Notes: generated by a model not told the origin, from the letters alone. A stretch of DNA of 64,000 bases from Actinomadura barringtoniae (GCF_017573505.1 NZ_JAGEOJ010000005.1:434001-498000); one strand, 5' to 3'; shown: positions 38,206-47,767, numbered from the stretch's first letter. Translations and numbers: made by a program.

Positions 38206-38862
38206 GCGGGACCCCCCTTCTCCCGGAAATAACGGGCTCCCGATGTTCGGGGTCGCACCCGCCCGGCCGACCTGGTCTTCGTCCCCACATTCGCCTGCCG
38301 AGGGGCTCGCGGCGCTATCGCCACTACTGCCCTTCTCCCGGTTCGAGCGATGTCTGATCGCTCGGCGGGGCAGGACTTACTCCTAAGGCGCACCGTGATC
38401 GGTCGACGAAAAGTCGCCTTACGTGGGCCGCTTCGCCTGCGCCTGGCATCGGCTTGCCGGACCGCCTGACGTGCTCTCGAAGAGCACGGCGATCCGACGC
38501 AACCACGGACCCGGGCGGGTGCCATGTCAGGAACGCTAACCCCTTACGCCACGAATGTCAGGTGGGTGAACGGAGGAAAAACTCACGCACCGTCATCGAC
38601 GCACCTCTCACCGCCGTCTCATACGGCTCCCGGGCCGCCGCTGGCGTGCCGTGGATCCCCCTGAACGCAGGGGTTCCATCCGGCGGCCTCCACCCAGGTC
38701 ACCGCGATATGGCCGCTTGGTGAGTTTTGAAAATCCAGACCGCGTCGATGACCGGCCGTGACTGTTGATAACACAACCATCTACCCCATCCCGGACAACT
38801 CGCTCCGCCCGCCGTCACGGTTTGTAACTCTCTGCCATCCCGGCCGCCCCGCATGAAGAAAG
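38206..38862 (-). other. 657-bp region without a gene upstream of hpf
   Basis: No supported coding frame on either strand. Visible elements are small: a perfect hairpin GTGCTCT-CGA-AGAGCAC at 38471-38487 and AGCGAT/ATCGCT at about 38344-38360. The part near 38500-38600 is less GC-rich and is a plausible site for the hpf promoter and a long leader. The half near comF shows nothing recognisable. Confidence 0.5.
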
Positions 38863-40017
38863 TCACCATTTCCTTCTCGTCGCCGCCACGGTGGCGATCC
38901 CCACCACCTCCGCCCCACCCGCCCTCAGCGCCCGTACGGCCTCAGCCGCCGTCGCCCCGCTCGTGATCACGTCGTCCGCCACCACCACCCGGCGCCCCGC
39001 CACCCCCACGGCCTCCATCGCCCCCACCAGGTTGGCCGCACGCTCCCCCGCCGAGAGCCCCGCCTGATCGGCCACCCGCCGCCGGTGCCGCAAGGCGTCC
39101 GCCGCCTCGACCCGAACCCCGCCCGCCCGCAACACCCGCGCCGCCTCGACCACCATCCGCCGCGTAGCGTCGTACCCCCGCCGCCGCACCGCCCCCCGAG
39201 CCGAAGGCACCCCCACCAACCAAACCCCGCCCTGGGCGCTGGGCCGCTGCCACGTGTCCGCCCCGCGCACAGCAGCCAGCCCGCCGGCCCCGCTCAATTC
39301 GAGCCAGGCGCCCGGCCCGCACATGCCGCCCGACCCACGCACGGCACCCGCGCCGCACCCAGCGCCCGGCGTACGCACAGCATCCGGCCCACGCACAGCA
39401 TCCGGCCCACGCATGGCGTCCGGCCCACGCATGGCGTCCGGCCCACACCCCGCATCCGGCCCGCACACTCCGCTCAACTCGTGCCGGGCGCCCGGCCCAC
39501 GTGAGTCGACCGGCCCGCGCACGGAACCCAGCCTGCGCACGGCATCAGGGCCGCGCGCCGTGCCAGCGCCGCGCGCCGTCTCAGAGCCCCGCGCCATGTC
39601 AGGGCCGTGTGGGCCGGCCGGCCCACGGGGGTTGGCTGGGCTGCGCGGGGTCTGGCGCCCGGCTGGGGCAGGGGGCTCGCAGGGTCTCTGCCCGGGCGCC
39701 GGGCTCAGGGGCCGGGAGGGCGGGGGCGCGTGGGTTAAGGCGGCTTGGGTGGAACGGGCCAGAGCGGCCCCTAGAGGGGCTGCCAGGGCGGTCCGGCCTC
39801 TTTCCTTGTGGGAGACGATCAACGCGCGTACAGGGCCCTCGTAGGGCGCTATGGACCATGGTGGGGGCAGGGCCGGGGGGCTGGGGGTCGGCCAGGAGAG
39901 GGTGGGCGGGCCCGAGAGGTGGGCGGCGCAGGGGGCGCAGAGAAGGGTCGGGGCCTGGCCGCAGCCTGCGCAGCGTTCGGGAAGGACCAGGTCGAGCAGC
40001 GAAGCGAATAAGCGCAT
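38863..40017 (-). CDS. ComF-family phosphoribosyltransferase-like protein with a repeat-rich insertion
   Basis: This 384-aa protein begins with a CxxC...CxxC zinc ribbon (RCAGCGQAPTLLCAPC) and ends with a PRTase domain that holds VVVADDVITSGATAAEAVRA (PRPP loop) and GYDATRRMVVEAARVL. ComF proteins are normally about 230-250 aa. The excess is a low-complexity stretch at about residues 92-250, rich in RGPDAV/RGPDAM hexapeptides from an 18-bp array, inserted between SHKERGRTALAAPLGAALA and GGVWLVGVPSARGAVRRRGY. Position before lpqB agrees with the actinobacterial neighbourhood. DNA-uptake function is not established in actinomycetes. Confidence 0.8.
   Translation of the reverse strand: MRLFASLLDLVLPERCAGCGQAPTLLCAPCAAHLSGPPTLSWPTPSPPALPPPWSIAPYEGPVRALIVSHKERGRTALAAPLGAALARSTQAALTHAPPPSRPLSPAPGQRPCEPPAPAGRQTPRSPANPRGPAGPHGPDMARGSETARGAGTARGPDAVRRLGSVRGPVDSRGPGARHELSGVCGPDAGCGPDAMRGPDAMRGPDAVRGPDAVRTPGAGCGAGAVRGSGGMCGPGAWLELSGAGGLAAVRGADTWQRPSAQGGVWLVGVPSARGAVRRRGYDATRRMVVEAARVLRAGGVRVEAADALRHRRRVADQAGLSAGERAANLVGAMEAVGVAGRRVVVADDVITSGATAAEAVRALRAGGAEVVGIATVAATRRKW
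39367..39474 (-). repeat. In-frame tandem repeat, about 6 x 18 bp, in the comF-like gene
   Basis: Units start at 39367, 39385, 39403, 39421, 39439 and 39457 (pattern CGGCCCACGCATGGCGTC). Units at 39403 and 39421 are identical. They encode GPDAMR/GPDAVR. Degenerate units continue on both sides. Confidence 0.93.
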
Positions 40018-40075
40018 GACTCGACGATGCGGCCCCGAAACGGCGGGTGGAAGGGGTGCGCGGGATTGTGGATAA

Positions 40076-41857
40076 CTAGCGGGGATAGGTGGGGCCGGAG
40101 CCCTTGATGTCGCAGGCCCATTCGCTGAACGGGTCGCGGGCGCTGCGCTGGCGGCAGACCTGGTCGCGGTCGCCGGTACGGGTGCCGACCAGGACCGGGG
40201 CGTCGGGGGCGGCGGTGATGGTCCAGGCCTCGCCGGACAGGGTGCCGTTGCCGAGGCCGCTGACGGGGGCGCCGCTGACCGGGACCAGGTACGGGAGGAT
40301 CTGCGCCTCGCCGTGCTGGCGGCCGAGGACGACGAGGTTGCTGTAGTCGCGCCAGGCCAGGTCGCGGGGGTCCTCGAGCTCGGAGCTCACCGGGAGGAAC
40401 GAGCCGGCGTCGATCTCGCCCTTGGGGCCGTGCGCGATGCGGCCGACCTGGATCTGGGTCTTGCCGTCGACCTTGACGATGGCGGCGGCCCGGACGCCGT
40501 CGCGGGCGATGCGGAAGGCCAGGACCTCGCGGCCGCTCAGGCCCCAGATCTTGGCGCGCTGGGGGGCCGCGCCCCGCTGACGGGTCCACAGCCAGGACTT
40601 GTCCTTGGTGGTCTCGACGAACCACAGGACGGTGTTGCGGTCCCAGGTGGGCGCGGTGAACGTGGAGCCCTTGGCCTGGTGGTTCAGGAGCGGCGGGCGG
40701 ACGAGGCCGCCGGAGGTGAGGTCGGCGGTGAGCACCTGGGTGCGGTCGGGGCTCAGGCCCGCGGCCTCGAGGGTGTCGGGAGCGACGGCGGGAACGGTCA
40801 TCGGCGTGTTGACCGGGGGCGCGTCGCGGACCGTGGTGCCCTGCAGCGTGCTGAGGTGGCCGTTCAGACCGACCAGGTAGGGGGTCTGCTGGATCCGCGG
40901 GTCGTTGTTGCCGTCCGGGTCCTTGTCCGACCAGTCGTGAACGGACTGGGTCGAGTCCCCGTCCTCGGGGGCGACGGTCTTGCCGGCGATCTGCAGCCGC
41001 CAGTCCTTGATCTCGGAGATCTGGCGGAGGGTCCAGCTGATCTGGGCGGACATGTCGTCGACGTCGCCCTTGGACGCCTCGCGGCTCAGGTTGACGGTGG
41101 CGACGTTCTTGTCCTCGTCGACCGAGACGCCGCCGAGCAGGCGCGTTCCGGCGGGGAACGCGCTGGTCACGGCCTGGCTGAGCCAGGGCGTCGGGCCGCC
41201 CAGCAGGGCCTGGACGAGCTGGGTCGACAGGCTCTGCCGGTTGGCGTACGGCATGAAGATGCCGTTGGGCACGAGCGTGTCCTTCTCGGGCCCGAAGAAG
41301 TAGAGGTTCACCGGCCGGAACGCCTGGTCGACGTCGCTCTTGGTCAGCAGCAGGCTGGTCTGGGCCTCCTGGGGCAGGGCGGTGATGCGCCAGCCCTGCT
41401 GACCCCGGCCGAGCGTGAAGACGGCCTGGATGTGCTTGGGGTCGGCCGCGTACTGCCCGGCGGAGGTGATCGTGCCGAGCTGGTTGCCGTACACCCGGAC
41501 GGTGGCCTGGTTGCCGTTCGACTTCACGATGTCCACGTCGGGGGTGTTCTGGAAGACGGTGACGGCGGGCCGCCCGCCGGGCGTCCAGACCGAGGGGCCG
41601 CCCAGGTACTGGCGGGCGACGCGGTGGTCGTCGTCGAAGCTCGCGGACGCCGACAGGAAGCCGCGGACGATGTCGTCGGCGCCCCAGCCGGGGCGCGGCG
41701 GCTTGGGGATCAGCCGTACGGTCGGGTCGTCGACCTGCTCGGCGCGGTCCGCGGACTTGCCCGACACGACGCGGCCGCCGGTCGGCACGCTCGCGCAGCC
41801 GGCACAGGCCAGCAGGACGGCCGCGGCTCCGGCCAGGGCGGGACGCAGATCGATCAT
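40076..41857 (-). CDS. lpqB: Lipoprotein LpqB
   Basis: This 593-aa lipoprotein is the extracytoplasmic partner of MtrB. The signal peptide ends with lipobox LLACAGCASVPTGG. The middle (residues 190-320) has GerMN-like features (VPNGIFMPYANRQSLSTQLVQ, ALLGGPTPWLSQAVTSAFP), and a beta-propeller-like C-terminal half follows (WDRNTVLWFVETTKDKSWLW). ATG at 41857 overlaps the mtrB stop (ATGA), so it is translationally coupled as third gene of mtrA-mtrB-lpqB. An open frame continues upstream through mtrB but is not coding. Confidence 0.95.
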   Translation of the reverse strand: MIDLRPALAGAAAVLLACAGCASVPTGGRVVSGKSADRAEQVDDPTVRLIPKPPRPGWGADDIVRGFLSASASFDDDHRVARQYLGGPSVWTPGGRPAVTVFQNTPDVDIVKSNGNQATVRVYGNQLGTITSAGQYAADPKHIQAVFTLGRGQQGWRITALPQEAQTSLLLTKSDVDQAFRPVNLYFFGPEKDTLVPNGIFMPYANRQSLSTQLVQALLGGPTPWLSQAVTSAFPAGTRLLGGVSVDEDKNVATVNLSREASKGDVDDMSAQISWTLRQISEIKDWRLQIAGKTVAPEDGDSTQSVHDWSDKDPDGNNDPRIQQTPYLVGLNGHLSTLQGTTVRDAPPVNTPMTVPAVAPDTLEAAGLSPDRTQVLTADLTSGGLVRPPLLNHQAKGSTFTAPTWDRNTVLWFVETTKDKSWLWTRQRGAAPQRAKIWGLSGREVLAFRIARDGVRAAAIVKVDGKTQIQVGRIAHGPKGEIDAGSFLPVSSELEDPRDLAWRDYSNLVVLGRQHGEAQILPYLVPVSGAPVSGLGNGTLSGEAWTITAAPDAPVLVGTRTGDRDQVCRQRSARDPFSEWACDIKGSGPTYPR

Positions 41858-43617
41858 TCGCCGGCCTCCAGCTCCGCGAAGAGGGTCCGGGAGGTGTTCG
41901 CGCCCGGCGGTACGAGGGGCAGCGGCGATCCGCGCAGCTCGGCGCCCGCGACGCGCGGCAGCGACAGCCGGAACTGCGAGCCCATGCCCGGCTCGCCCCA
42001 CGCCTGGAGCCAGCCGCCGTGCAGCTGGGCGTCCTCGCGGGAGATGGACAGGCCCAGGCCCGTTCCGCCGATGGTGCGGGCGCGCGCGGGGTCGGCGCGC
42101 CAGAAGCGGTCGAAGACCATCTGGCCCTCGCCGGGCCTCAGGCCGACGCCGTGATCGCGGACGGCCACGGCGACCGCGTCGCGGTCGGCGGCCGCGGACA
42201 CGATGATGTCCTCGCCCTCGCCGTGCTCCACGGCGTTGAAGAGCAGGTTGCGCAGGATGCGCTCCACCCGGCGGCGGTCCACCTCGGCCATGCACGGCTC
42301 GCCCGGCAGCTGCAGAACGATCTTGCTGCCCTTGCGTTCGGCCAGGTTCTGGGTGTCGCCGACCGCGCGCAGCACCAGGTCGCGCACGTCCACCGACTCG
42401 GCGTCCAGGGTCGCGGCGCCGGCGTCGTGGCGGCTGATCTCCAGCAGGTCGGCGAGCAGCGACTCGAACCGCTCCAGCTGGCTCTGCAGCAGCTCGGCGG
42501 AACGGCCGACGGACGGGTCCTCGAAGGTGTCGCGGTACTCGTAGAGCATGTCCGCGGCGATCCGGATCGTGGTGAGGGGCGTGCGCAGCTCGTGCGAGAC
42601 GTCCGACACGAACTGCCGCTGGACCTGCGACAGGTCCTCCAGCTCGCCGATCTTCTCCTGCAGGTTGGCGGCCATGTCGTTGAACGAGGTGGCCAGCCGG
42701 GCGAGGTCGTCCTCGCCGCGCACCCGCATCCGTTCCTCCAGCCGCCCGGCGGCCAGCCGCTGGGCGCCCTGGGCGGCGAGCCGTACGGGCGTGACGACCT
42801 GCCGGGTGACCAGCGAGGCGATCGCGGCGAGCAGCAGGACCAGCACGACGCCGACGCCGACCAGGGTGCGCTGCACGTCGGTCAGCGTCTTCTGCTCCTG
42901 GCCGAGCGAGAAGAGGTAGTAGAGCTCGTACTGGCCGACCCTGCCGCCGGCGATGAGGCCGCGCTGCGTGGGCTTGCCGTCGATGTAGCTGAGCTTGCCG
43001 TAGGTGTAGGCGCGGGTCGCGGTACCGCTCTGGATCTCGGTCCGCAGCCGGTCGGGCACGCTCTCGGGTCGCAGCCCGTTGGTGGCGAAGCCGTCCACGA
43101 ACTTGGAGCTGGTGTCGCGGACGAGGACCTCGTACATGCCGGACGGGCCGCTGCGCCGCCTGAGCTCGTTGGCGACGGTCTTCACGCGGTTCGGCGAGGT
43201 GTCGGCCGAGTTGGAGGACGAGCCGGAGGCCGCGCCCGGGCCCGTACCGGGGCCCGAGTCCGAGGAGGACGTGGGCGGGGACGAGACCCCGACGGACTCG
43301 CGCTGCAGCAGCGACAGGCCCTCCTCCAGCTGGCCCATCGCCGACTTGGTCTTGGTCTCCATCAGCGCCGAGGTGATCTGCTGCTGGAGGAAGACGCCGA
43401 GGATCGCGACCACGACGACCGAGATGAACAGCGTCGAGGTGACCACGCGCACCTGGATGGAGCGCCGCCACCGGGCGTAGACGCGGCGGAACGCACGCTG
43501 GACGAACCGGCGCAGCCTGCCCAGGGCACGCCGGACCCGGCGCCTGGCGGCCTTCAGGTTGAGGGCGGCGCGGCCAGGCGCCTTCATGGCCGCCATGCCC
43601 GCACGCGCGCCGTCCAC
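41854..43617 (-). CDS. mtrB: Sensor histidine kinase MtrB
   Basis: This 587-aa membrane kinase controls cell division and envelope genes with MtrA. Seen: a basic N-terminus, first membrane helix (LFISVVVVAILGVFLQQQI), extracytoplasmic loop with a Ser/Pro-rich patch, second helix (LVGVGVVLVLLLAAIASLV), HAMP, HisKA with the phospho-His in QFVSDVSHELRTPLTTIRIA, N box NLLFNAVEHGEG, and G boxes DHGVGLRPGEG and GGTGLGLSISREDA. It lies 52 bp downstream of mtrA and overlaps lpqB. Confidence 0.97.
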   Translation of the reverse strand: MDGARAGMAAMKAPGRAALNLKAARRRVRRALGRLRRFVQRAFRRVYARWRRSIQVRVVTSTLFISVVVVAILGVFLQQQITSALMETKTKSAMGQLEEGLSLLQRESVGVSSPPTSSSDSGPGTGPGAASGSSSNSADTSPNRVKTVANELRRRSGPSGMYEVLVRDTSSKFVDGFATNGLRPESVPDRLRTEIQSGTATRAYTYGKLSYIDGKPTQRGLIAGGRVGQYELYYLFSLGQEQKTLTDVQRTLVGVGVVLVLLLAAIASLVTRQVVTPVRLAAQGAQRLAAGRLEERMRVRGEDDLARLATSFNDMAANLQEKIGELEDLSQVQRQFVSDVSHELRTPLTTIRIAADMLYEYRDTFEDPSVGRSAELLQSQLERFESLLADLLEISRHDAGAATLDAESVDVRDLVLRAVGDTQNLAERKGSKIVLQLPGEPCMAEVDRRRVERILRNLLFNAVEHGEGEDIIVSAAADRDAVAVAVRDHGVGLRPGEGQMVFDRFWRADPARARTIGGTGLGLSISREDAQLHGGWLQAWGEPGMGSQFRLSLPRVAGAELRGSPLPLVPPGANTSRTLFAELEAGE

Positions 43618-43669
43618 CGCATCTTCGTCACCGGGGGTCCGAACCTAAGAGAACACGGGGGGAGCCGGC

Positions 43670-44356
43670 TCAGGCCGGACCGGCCTTGTAGCCGACGCCG
43701 CGCACGGTGACGACGATCTCGGGCCGTTCCGGATCCTTCTCGATCTTGGCGCGCAGCCGCTGCACGTGCACGTTCACCAGGCGGGTGTCGGCGGCGTGCC
43801 GGTAGCCCCACACCTGCTCCAGCAGCACCTCGCGGGTGAAGACCTGGCGCGGCTTGCGGGCGAGCGCCACGAGCAGGTCGAACTCCAGTGGGGTGAGCGG
43901 GATGTGCTTGTCGCCGCGCTTCACCGAGTGGCCGGCGACGTCGATCGTGATGTCGCCGATCAGCAGGGTCTCGGGCGCGGGCTCGTCGGTACGGCGCAGC
44001 CGGGCGCGGACTCGCGCGACGAGCTCCTTCGGCTTGAACGGCTTGACGATGTAGTCGTCGGCGCCGGACTCAAGGCCGAGGACCACGTCGACGGTGTCGC
44101 TCTTGGCCGTCAGCATGACGATCGGAATGCCGGACTCGGCGCGGATCTGGCGGCACACGTCGATGCCGTCGGCGCCGGGCAGCATAAGGTCGAGCAGCAC
44201 GAGGTCGGGCCGGGTCTCCCGGAACGCCTCAAGCGCCTTGTCGCCGTCGTGCACGAACGACGGCTCGAAGCCCTCGCCCCTCAGCACGATGCCGAGCATT
44301 TCGGCGAGCGCGAGGTCGTCGTCGACGACCAGTACACGTCCTCTCATGGCCCTCAT
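43670..44356 (-). CDS. mtrA: Response regulator MtrA
   Basis: This 228-aa OmpR-family regulator has a receiver domain (GRVLVVDDDLALAEMLGIVL, phospho-Asp in DLVLLDLMLPGADG, Lys in DDYIVKPFKPKELVARVRA) and a winged-helix domain (LTPLEFDLLVALARKPRQVF, RLVNVHVQRLRAKIEKDPE, TVRGVGYKAGPA) nearly identical to known MtrA proteins. The ATG at 44347 also has a GATGAGG Shine-Dalgarno, so the protein may start at MRGRVLVVDDD. It is the first gene of mtrA-mtrB-lpqB. Confidence 0.98.
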   Translation of the reverse strand: MRAMRGRVLVVDDDLALAEMLGIVLRGEGFEPSFVHDGDKALEAFRETRPDLVLLDLMLPGADGIDVCRQIRAESGIPIVMLTAKSDTVDVVLGLESGADDYIVKPFKPKELVARVRARLRRTDEPAPETLLIGDITIDVAGHSVKRGDKHIPLTPLEFDLLVALARKPRQVFTREVLLEQVWGYRHAADTRLVNVHVQRLRAKIEKDPERPEIVVTVRGVGYKAGPA

Positions 44357-44716
44357 CGCTACAAAGTCGGGGTTCGGTGATGTGAGGTGAGTTGAGACAC
44401 ACCTTGGCGTGCAAGGTTACCCGCGTTTGCCTTGTACATGACCCTCCTGTCCCCCGCGTGCCCGGCAACGGCCGCCATAGAGGCCCCGTAACGCCGTAAA
44501 AGAAGGCCGGGATTGTCAACATGGACTCCTGAAAACGCTGTCCGGTTGACCGTGTCGCGTGCGCGGGTCGCAAAAGACGGAGGAGATACGGCACGGGGAT
44601 CAGGCGCGGGGATCACAAGACGATCAAGACAGCCGGGTCGACATGCCTCGATCGACAATTCGGGCACCGCCCTCGTGACAGGATGACCTGACCAGTCATC
44701 GCTCAGGGAGCCAGGA
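44357..44716. other. 360-bp divergent region between mtrA and the GPDPase-membrane gene
   Basis: No gene is visible. On the minus strand, GTAACC (44420-44415) lies about 60 bp upstream of mtrA and could be an MtrA half-site; on the plus strand GTAACGCCGTAA occurs at 44488-44499. Single short matches are weak evidence. A Shine-Dalgarno (CAGGGAG) precedes the ATG at 44717. Confidence 0.4.
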
Positions 44717-45814
44717 ATGCCGGGACCGAACGGGGCCGACCGCGACGCCGCGGCCCTGCTGGGCGGCGACATCCCGTTCCGGCCGATGTCGATCTCGGAG
44801 ATGCTGGACGGCGCGGTCGCGGGCATCCGCCGCCATCCGCGCGCGACGCTCGGCCTGTCGGTGACGATCACCACGGTGATCCAGATCGCCGGGTCGCTCA
44901 CCGCGTTCTTCCTGATCGGCGACCAGTCCAAGCGCGAGGTGTCGCCCCTGCCGCTGCTGCGGTCGGTCGGCACGCAGCTCACGCTGGGCATTCTCGGGCT
45001 GGTCCTGTCGGCGTACGGGATCGTGCTGCTGTCGGGGTTCCTCGCACCGGTCCTGGCGCGCGGGATCTTCGAGGATCGGCCGACCTCGCTGCGGCAGGCC
45101 TGGCGCGACACCCGGCCCCGGCTCGGCCGGCTGGCGGTCGTGGCGCTGGTGGTCATGGGCGTGGCGCTGCTCGGGCTGCTGGTGCCGATCCTGCCGTTCA
45201 TCCTGCTGGCCGGGGCGGAGGCGCATCCCGCGCTGATCATCCTGGCCGGGCTGATCGGGTTCCCGATCGGCCTCGGGCTGATGATCTGGCTGTACGTCCT
45301 GCTGGTGCTGGCCGCGCCCGCCCTGGTGCTGGAACGGCAGAGCATCGGCGGCGCGCTGAAGCGGGCCAGGACGCTGTCGCGCGGGCGCTGGTGGCGCACC
45401 TGCGGGACGCTGCTGCTGGCCCTGCTGATCACGGTCTTCATGGGGTTCTTCGCGCTGCGGATCCCGTTCCTGATCGTCGAGCTGTTCTTCGACCACCCGC
45501 AGGGCGGCGAGCTGATCGTCGCACTGACGATCGACACGCTGGGCAGGATCGTCAGCTGGACGGTCGTGCTGCCGTTCGACGCGGGCGTGCTCGTGCTGCT
45601 CTACCTGGACCGCCGGATGCGCCGCGAGGGGCTCGACCTGGACCTGCGCACCCGCCCGCAGGCCCCCGCCCCCGCCCCCGCGCCCGCCGCCGAGGACGAC
45701 GCGGCGCCGGAGGGAACGGCGTCCGAGGGCCCTGACGACGACGGCTTCTTCGACCAGTGGCGGCCCAGTCCCCTGATCGAACGCACCCACTTCGGGGCTC
45801 CTTATGATCATTGA
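44717..45814 (+). CDS. Membrane protein with a glycerophosphodiesterase-type membrane domain
   Basis: This 365-aa protein has about six hydrophobic segments between residues 50 and 300 (LGLSVTITTVIQIAGSLTAFF, LLGLLVPILPFILLAG, WLYVLLVLAAPALVLE) and a Pro/Ala-rich cytoplasmic tail. The motif PMSISEMLDGAVAGIRRHPRA at the start is typical of the actinobacterial family that resembles the membrane domain of GlpQ-type phosphodiesterases. No catalytic domain is present. It is the first gene of a five-gene overlapping operon with DUF4129, DUF4350, MoxR and DUF58. Confidence 0.78.
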   Translation: MPGPNGADRDAAALLGGDIPFRPMSISEMLDGAVAGIRRHPRATLGLSVTITTVIQIAGSLTAFFLIGDQSKREVSPLPLLRSVGTQLTLGILGLVLSAYGIVLLSGFLAPVLARGIFEDRPTSLRQAWRDTRPRLGRLAVVALVVMGVALLGLLVPILPFILLAGAEAHPALIILAGLIGFPIGLGLMIWLYVLLVLAAPALVLERQSIGGALKRARTLSRGRWWRTCGTLLLALLITVFMGFFALRIPFLIVELFFDHPQGGELIVALTIDTLGRIVSWTVVLPFDAGVLVLLYLDRRMRREGLDLDLRTRPQAPAPAPAPAAEDDAAPEGTASEGPDDDGFFDQWRPSPLIERTHFGAPYDH

Positions 45815-46547
45815 TCCGATCGGCCGGGACGAGGCCCGCGAGCTGGCCAGGCGCGAGCTGGAGAAGCCGATCTACCAGCGCGACAAGCCGTCCTGGCTGG
45901 GCCGGTTCTTCGAACGGCTCTCCGACTGGCTGCGCGGGCTGTTCGACCGGGTGTCCACGCCGAACGCGCACGGCAGCACGCCCGGCTGGATCTCCTGGGC
46001 GATCATCATCGTGATCGCGCTGGTCGCGGTCGCCCTGGTCCTGTGGGTGATGCGCGGGCGGCGGCTGGCCCGTTCCCGCGCCGAGGCGCTGCTGGACGAG
46101 ACCCCGTCGACCGCGCGCGACCACCGTTCGGCCGCCGAGGAGTACGCGGCGGCCGGGCGCTGGCCCGAGGCGATCCGGGAACGGCTCCGCGCGATCGCCC
46201 GCGATCTCGAGGAACGCGCCATCCTCGGGCCCCGGCCCGGCCGTACGGCCGACGAGCTGGCGGCCGAGGCGGGCGAGGCGCTGCCCGACCTCGCGGACGA
46301 CCTCCGCGTGGGCGTACGGATCTTCGACGACGTCTGGTACGGCGACCGTCCCGGCACCGCCGACCAGTACGCCGAGCTCACCCGGCTGGACGAACGGGTC
46401 CGCGCGACCCGCCCCCGGCCTCTGGAAAGCGAGACCGGCGACGGTGAGGGCGGCGACCGGGAGCCGTCGGACCCGGGCACCGAGCCCTGGGCACCCCCGG
46501 TCACGGCCTCGGCCTCGACCCTGGCGGACGGCGGTGACCAGCGGTGA
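45804..46547 (+). CDS. DUF4129-domain protein
   Basis: This 247-aa protein has one membrane helix (WISWAIIIVIALVAVALVLWV) and a C-terminal DUF4129 domain with RSAAEEYAAAGRWPEAIRER and RTADELAAEAGEALPDLAD, then FDDVWYGDRPGTADQYAEL. DUF4129 often accompanies MoxR/DUF58 and transglutaminase genes. Its ATG overlaps the preceding gene by 11 bp and its end overlaps the next start by 4 bp. Confidence 0.85.
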   Translation: MIIDPIGRDEARELARRELEKPIYQRDKPSWLGRFFERLSDWLRGLFDRVSTPNAHGSTPGWISWAIIIVIALVAVALVLWVMRGRRLARSRAEALLDETPSTARDHRSAAEEYAAAGRWPEAIRERLRAIARDLEERAILGPRPGRTADELAAEAGEALPDLADDLRVGVRIFDDVWYGDRPGTADQYAELTRLDERVRATRPRPLESETGDGEGGDREPSDPGTEPWAPPVTASASTLADGGDQR

Positions 46548-47767
46548 CGAGCACGATCACGCCGCCCGCCTCCGGAACGTCCTCAGGCCCCTCTGGTGGG
46601 GCTTCCGGGGGCGAGCCGACCGCGCGCCAAGTGGCGGGGCGCCGCTGGCGCGCCTCCCGCGGCGTCATCGGCACGATCCTCGTCCTGATCCTGGTCACGA
46701 TCGTGATCGCCGCACTGAAGCCGTCGGGCAAGCCGGACGACCTCGACCCGACCTCGGCCTCCCAGGGCGGTACCCGCGCCCTCGCCGAGACCCTCCGCCA
46801 GCACGGCACGCCCGTGTCGGTGGCCCGCAACAGCGAGCAGGCCGTTCAGCAGGCGACCTCGACGACCGTCCTGGTGGTCACCCGCCCGGAACGCCTCACC
46901 CGCACCGACGTCGACCGCCTCAAGCGCGCAGGCGGGGACGTGCTGCTCGTCGAGCCCAGCCGTGACCTGCTGGACGCGCTGGCACCCGGCGTCCAGGAGG
47001 CCGTTCCGACGTTCGAGGCCGCCGACCAGCCCGACTGCACGCTCCCGGCAGCGGTCATGGCCGGATCGGTGGGCTTCGGCGAGGCCCAGCTGTACGAGGC
47101 CCCGCCCGGCGCGACGTCCTGCTACAAGTCCGACGGTCTCGGCCGCCTCGTGCAGATCCAGACGGTCGGCGGCCGTACGGTCACCGTGATCGGTTCGGCC
47201 GATCCCCTCACCAACAAGAACCTCGCCGACGACGGCAACGCGGCGCTCGCCATGAACCTGGCCGGCGCCCGTTCCTCCGTCGTCTGGCTCATGCCCGATC
47301 TCCCCACCGCGGGCGAGGGCGGCGACCGCTCCTTCATGGACCTGGTCCCGTTCGGGGTGAAGCTGTTCGTCCTGCAGTCGCTCGTCGCGGTCGCCCTGCT
47401 CGCGCTGTGGCGGTCGCGGCGGCTCGGCCCGGTGGTCGCCGAGGCGCTGCCGGTGGTCGTCCGGTCCAGCGAAACCGTCGAGGGCCGCTCCCGGCTCTAC
47501 CGCGCCCACCGCGCCAGGGACCGGGCCGCCGACGCGCTGCGCGCCGGTGCGCGGGAACGGCTCGTACCGCTGCTGGGCCTGCCCCGCAGCGCCGCGCAGG
47601 ACCCGGCCTCCGCCCAGGAGATCGTCACCGCGATCGCCGCCCGCACCACCCACGACGAGGCGACGATCAACGCGGCCCTGTACGGTCCTGAACCCGGGGA
47701 CGACGTGCAACTGGTGGGGCTCACCGACTTCCTCGACGACCTGGAAAGGCAGGTTCACGACTCGTGA
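46544..47767 (+). CDS. DUF4350-domain protein
   Basis: This 407-aa protein has an N-terminal membrane helix (GVIGTILVLILVTIVIAAL), an extracytoplasmic DUF4350 domain (GGTRALAETLRQHGTPVSVA, VLVVTRPERLTRTDVDRLK) and a second helix (KLFVLQSLVAVALLALW) followed by a cytoplasmic part. It overlaps DUF4129 and MoxR genes by 4 bp each, so the three are translationally coupled. The role in the MoxR system is unknown; it may sense an envelope signal. Confidence 0.85.
   Translation: MTSTITPPASGTSSGPSGGASGGEPTARQVAGRRWRASRGVIGTILVLILVTIVIAALKPSGKPDDLDPTSASQGGTRALAETLRQHGTPVSVARNSEQAVQQATSTTVLVVTRPERLTRTDVDRLKRAGGDVLLVEPSRDLLDALAPGVQEAVPTFEAADQPDCTLPAAVMAGSVGFGEAQLYEAPPGATSCYKSDGLGRLVQIQTVGGRTVTVIGSADPLTNKNLADDGNAALAMNLAGARSSVVWLMPDLPTAGEGGDRSFMDLVPFGVKLFVLQSLVAVALLALWRSRRLGPVVAEALPVVVRSSETVEGRSRLYRAHRARDRAADALRAGARERLVPLLGLPRSAAQDPASAQEIVTAIAARTTHDEATINAALYGPEPGDDVQLVGLTDFLDDLERQVHDS

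Noticed and set aside
38454..38723. 89-aa plus-strand open frame in the region before hpf
   Set aside because: No ribosome-binding site, no family pattern and mixed codon bias; not supported as a gene.
40076..43471. 1131-aa open frame that extends lpqB upstream through mtrB
   Set aside because: The upstream part is Arg/Gly/Ala-rich shadow of mtrB. LpqB's own signal peptide and lipobox begin at the ATG (41857) that overlaps the mtrB stop.
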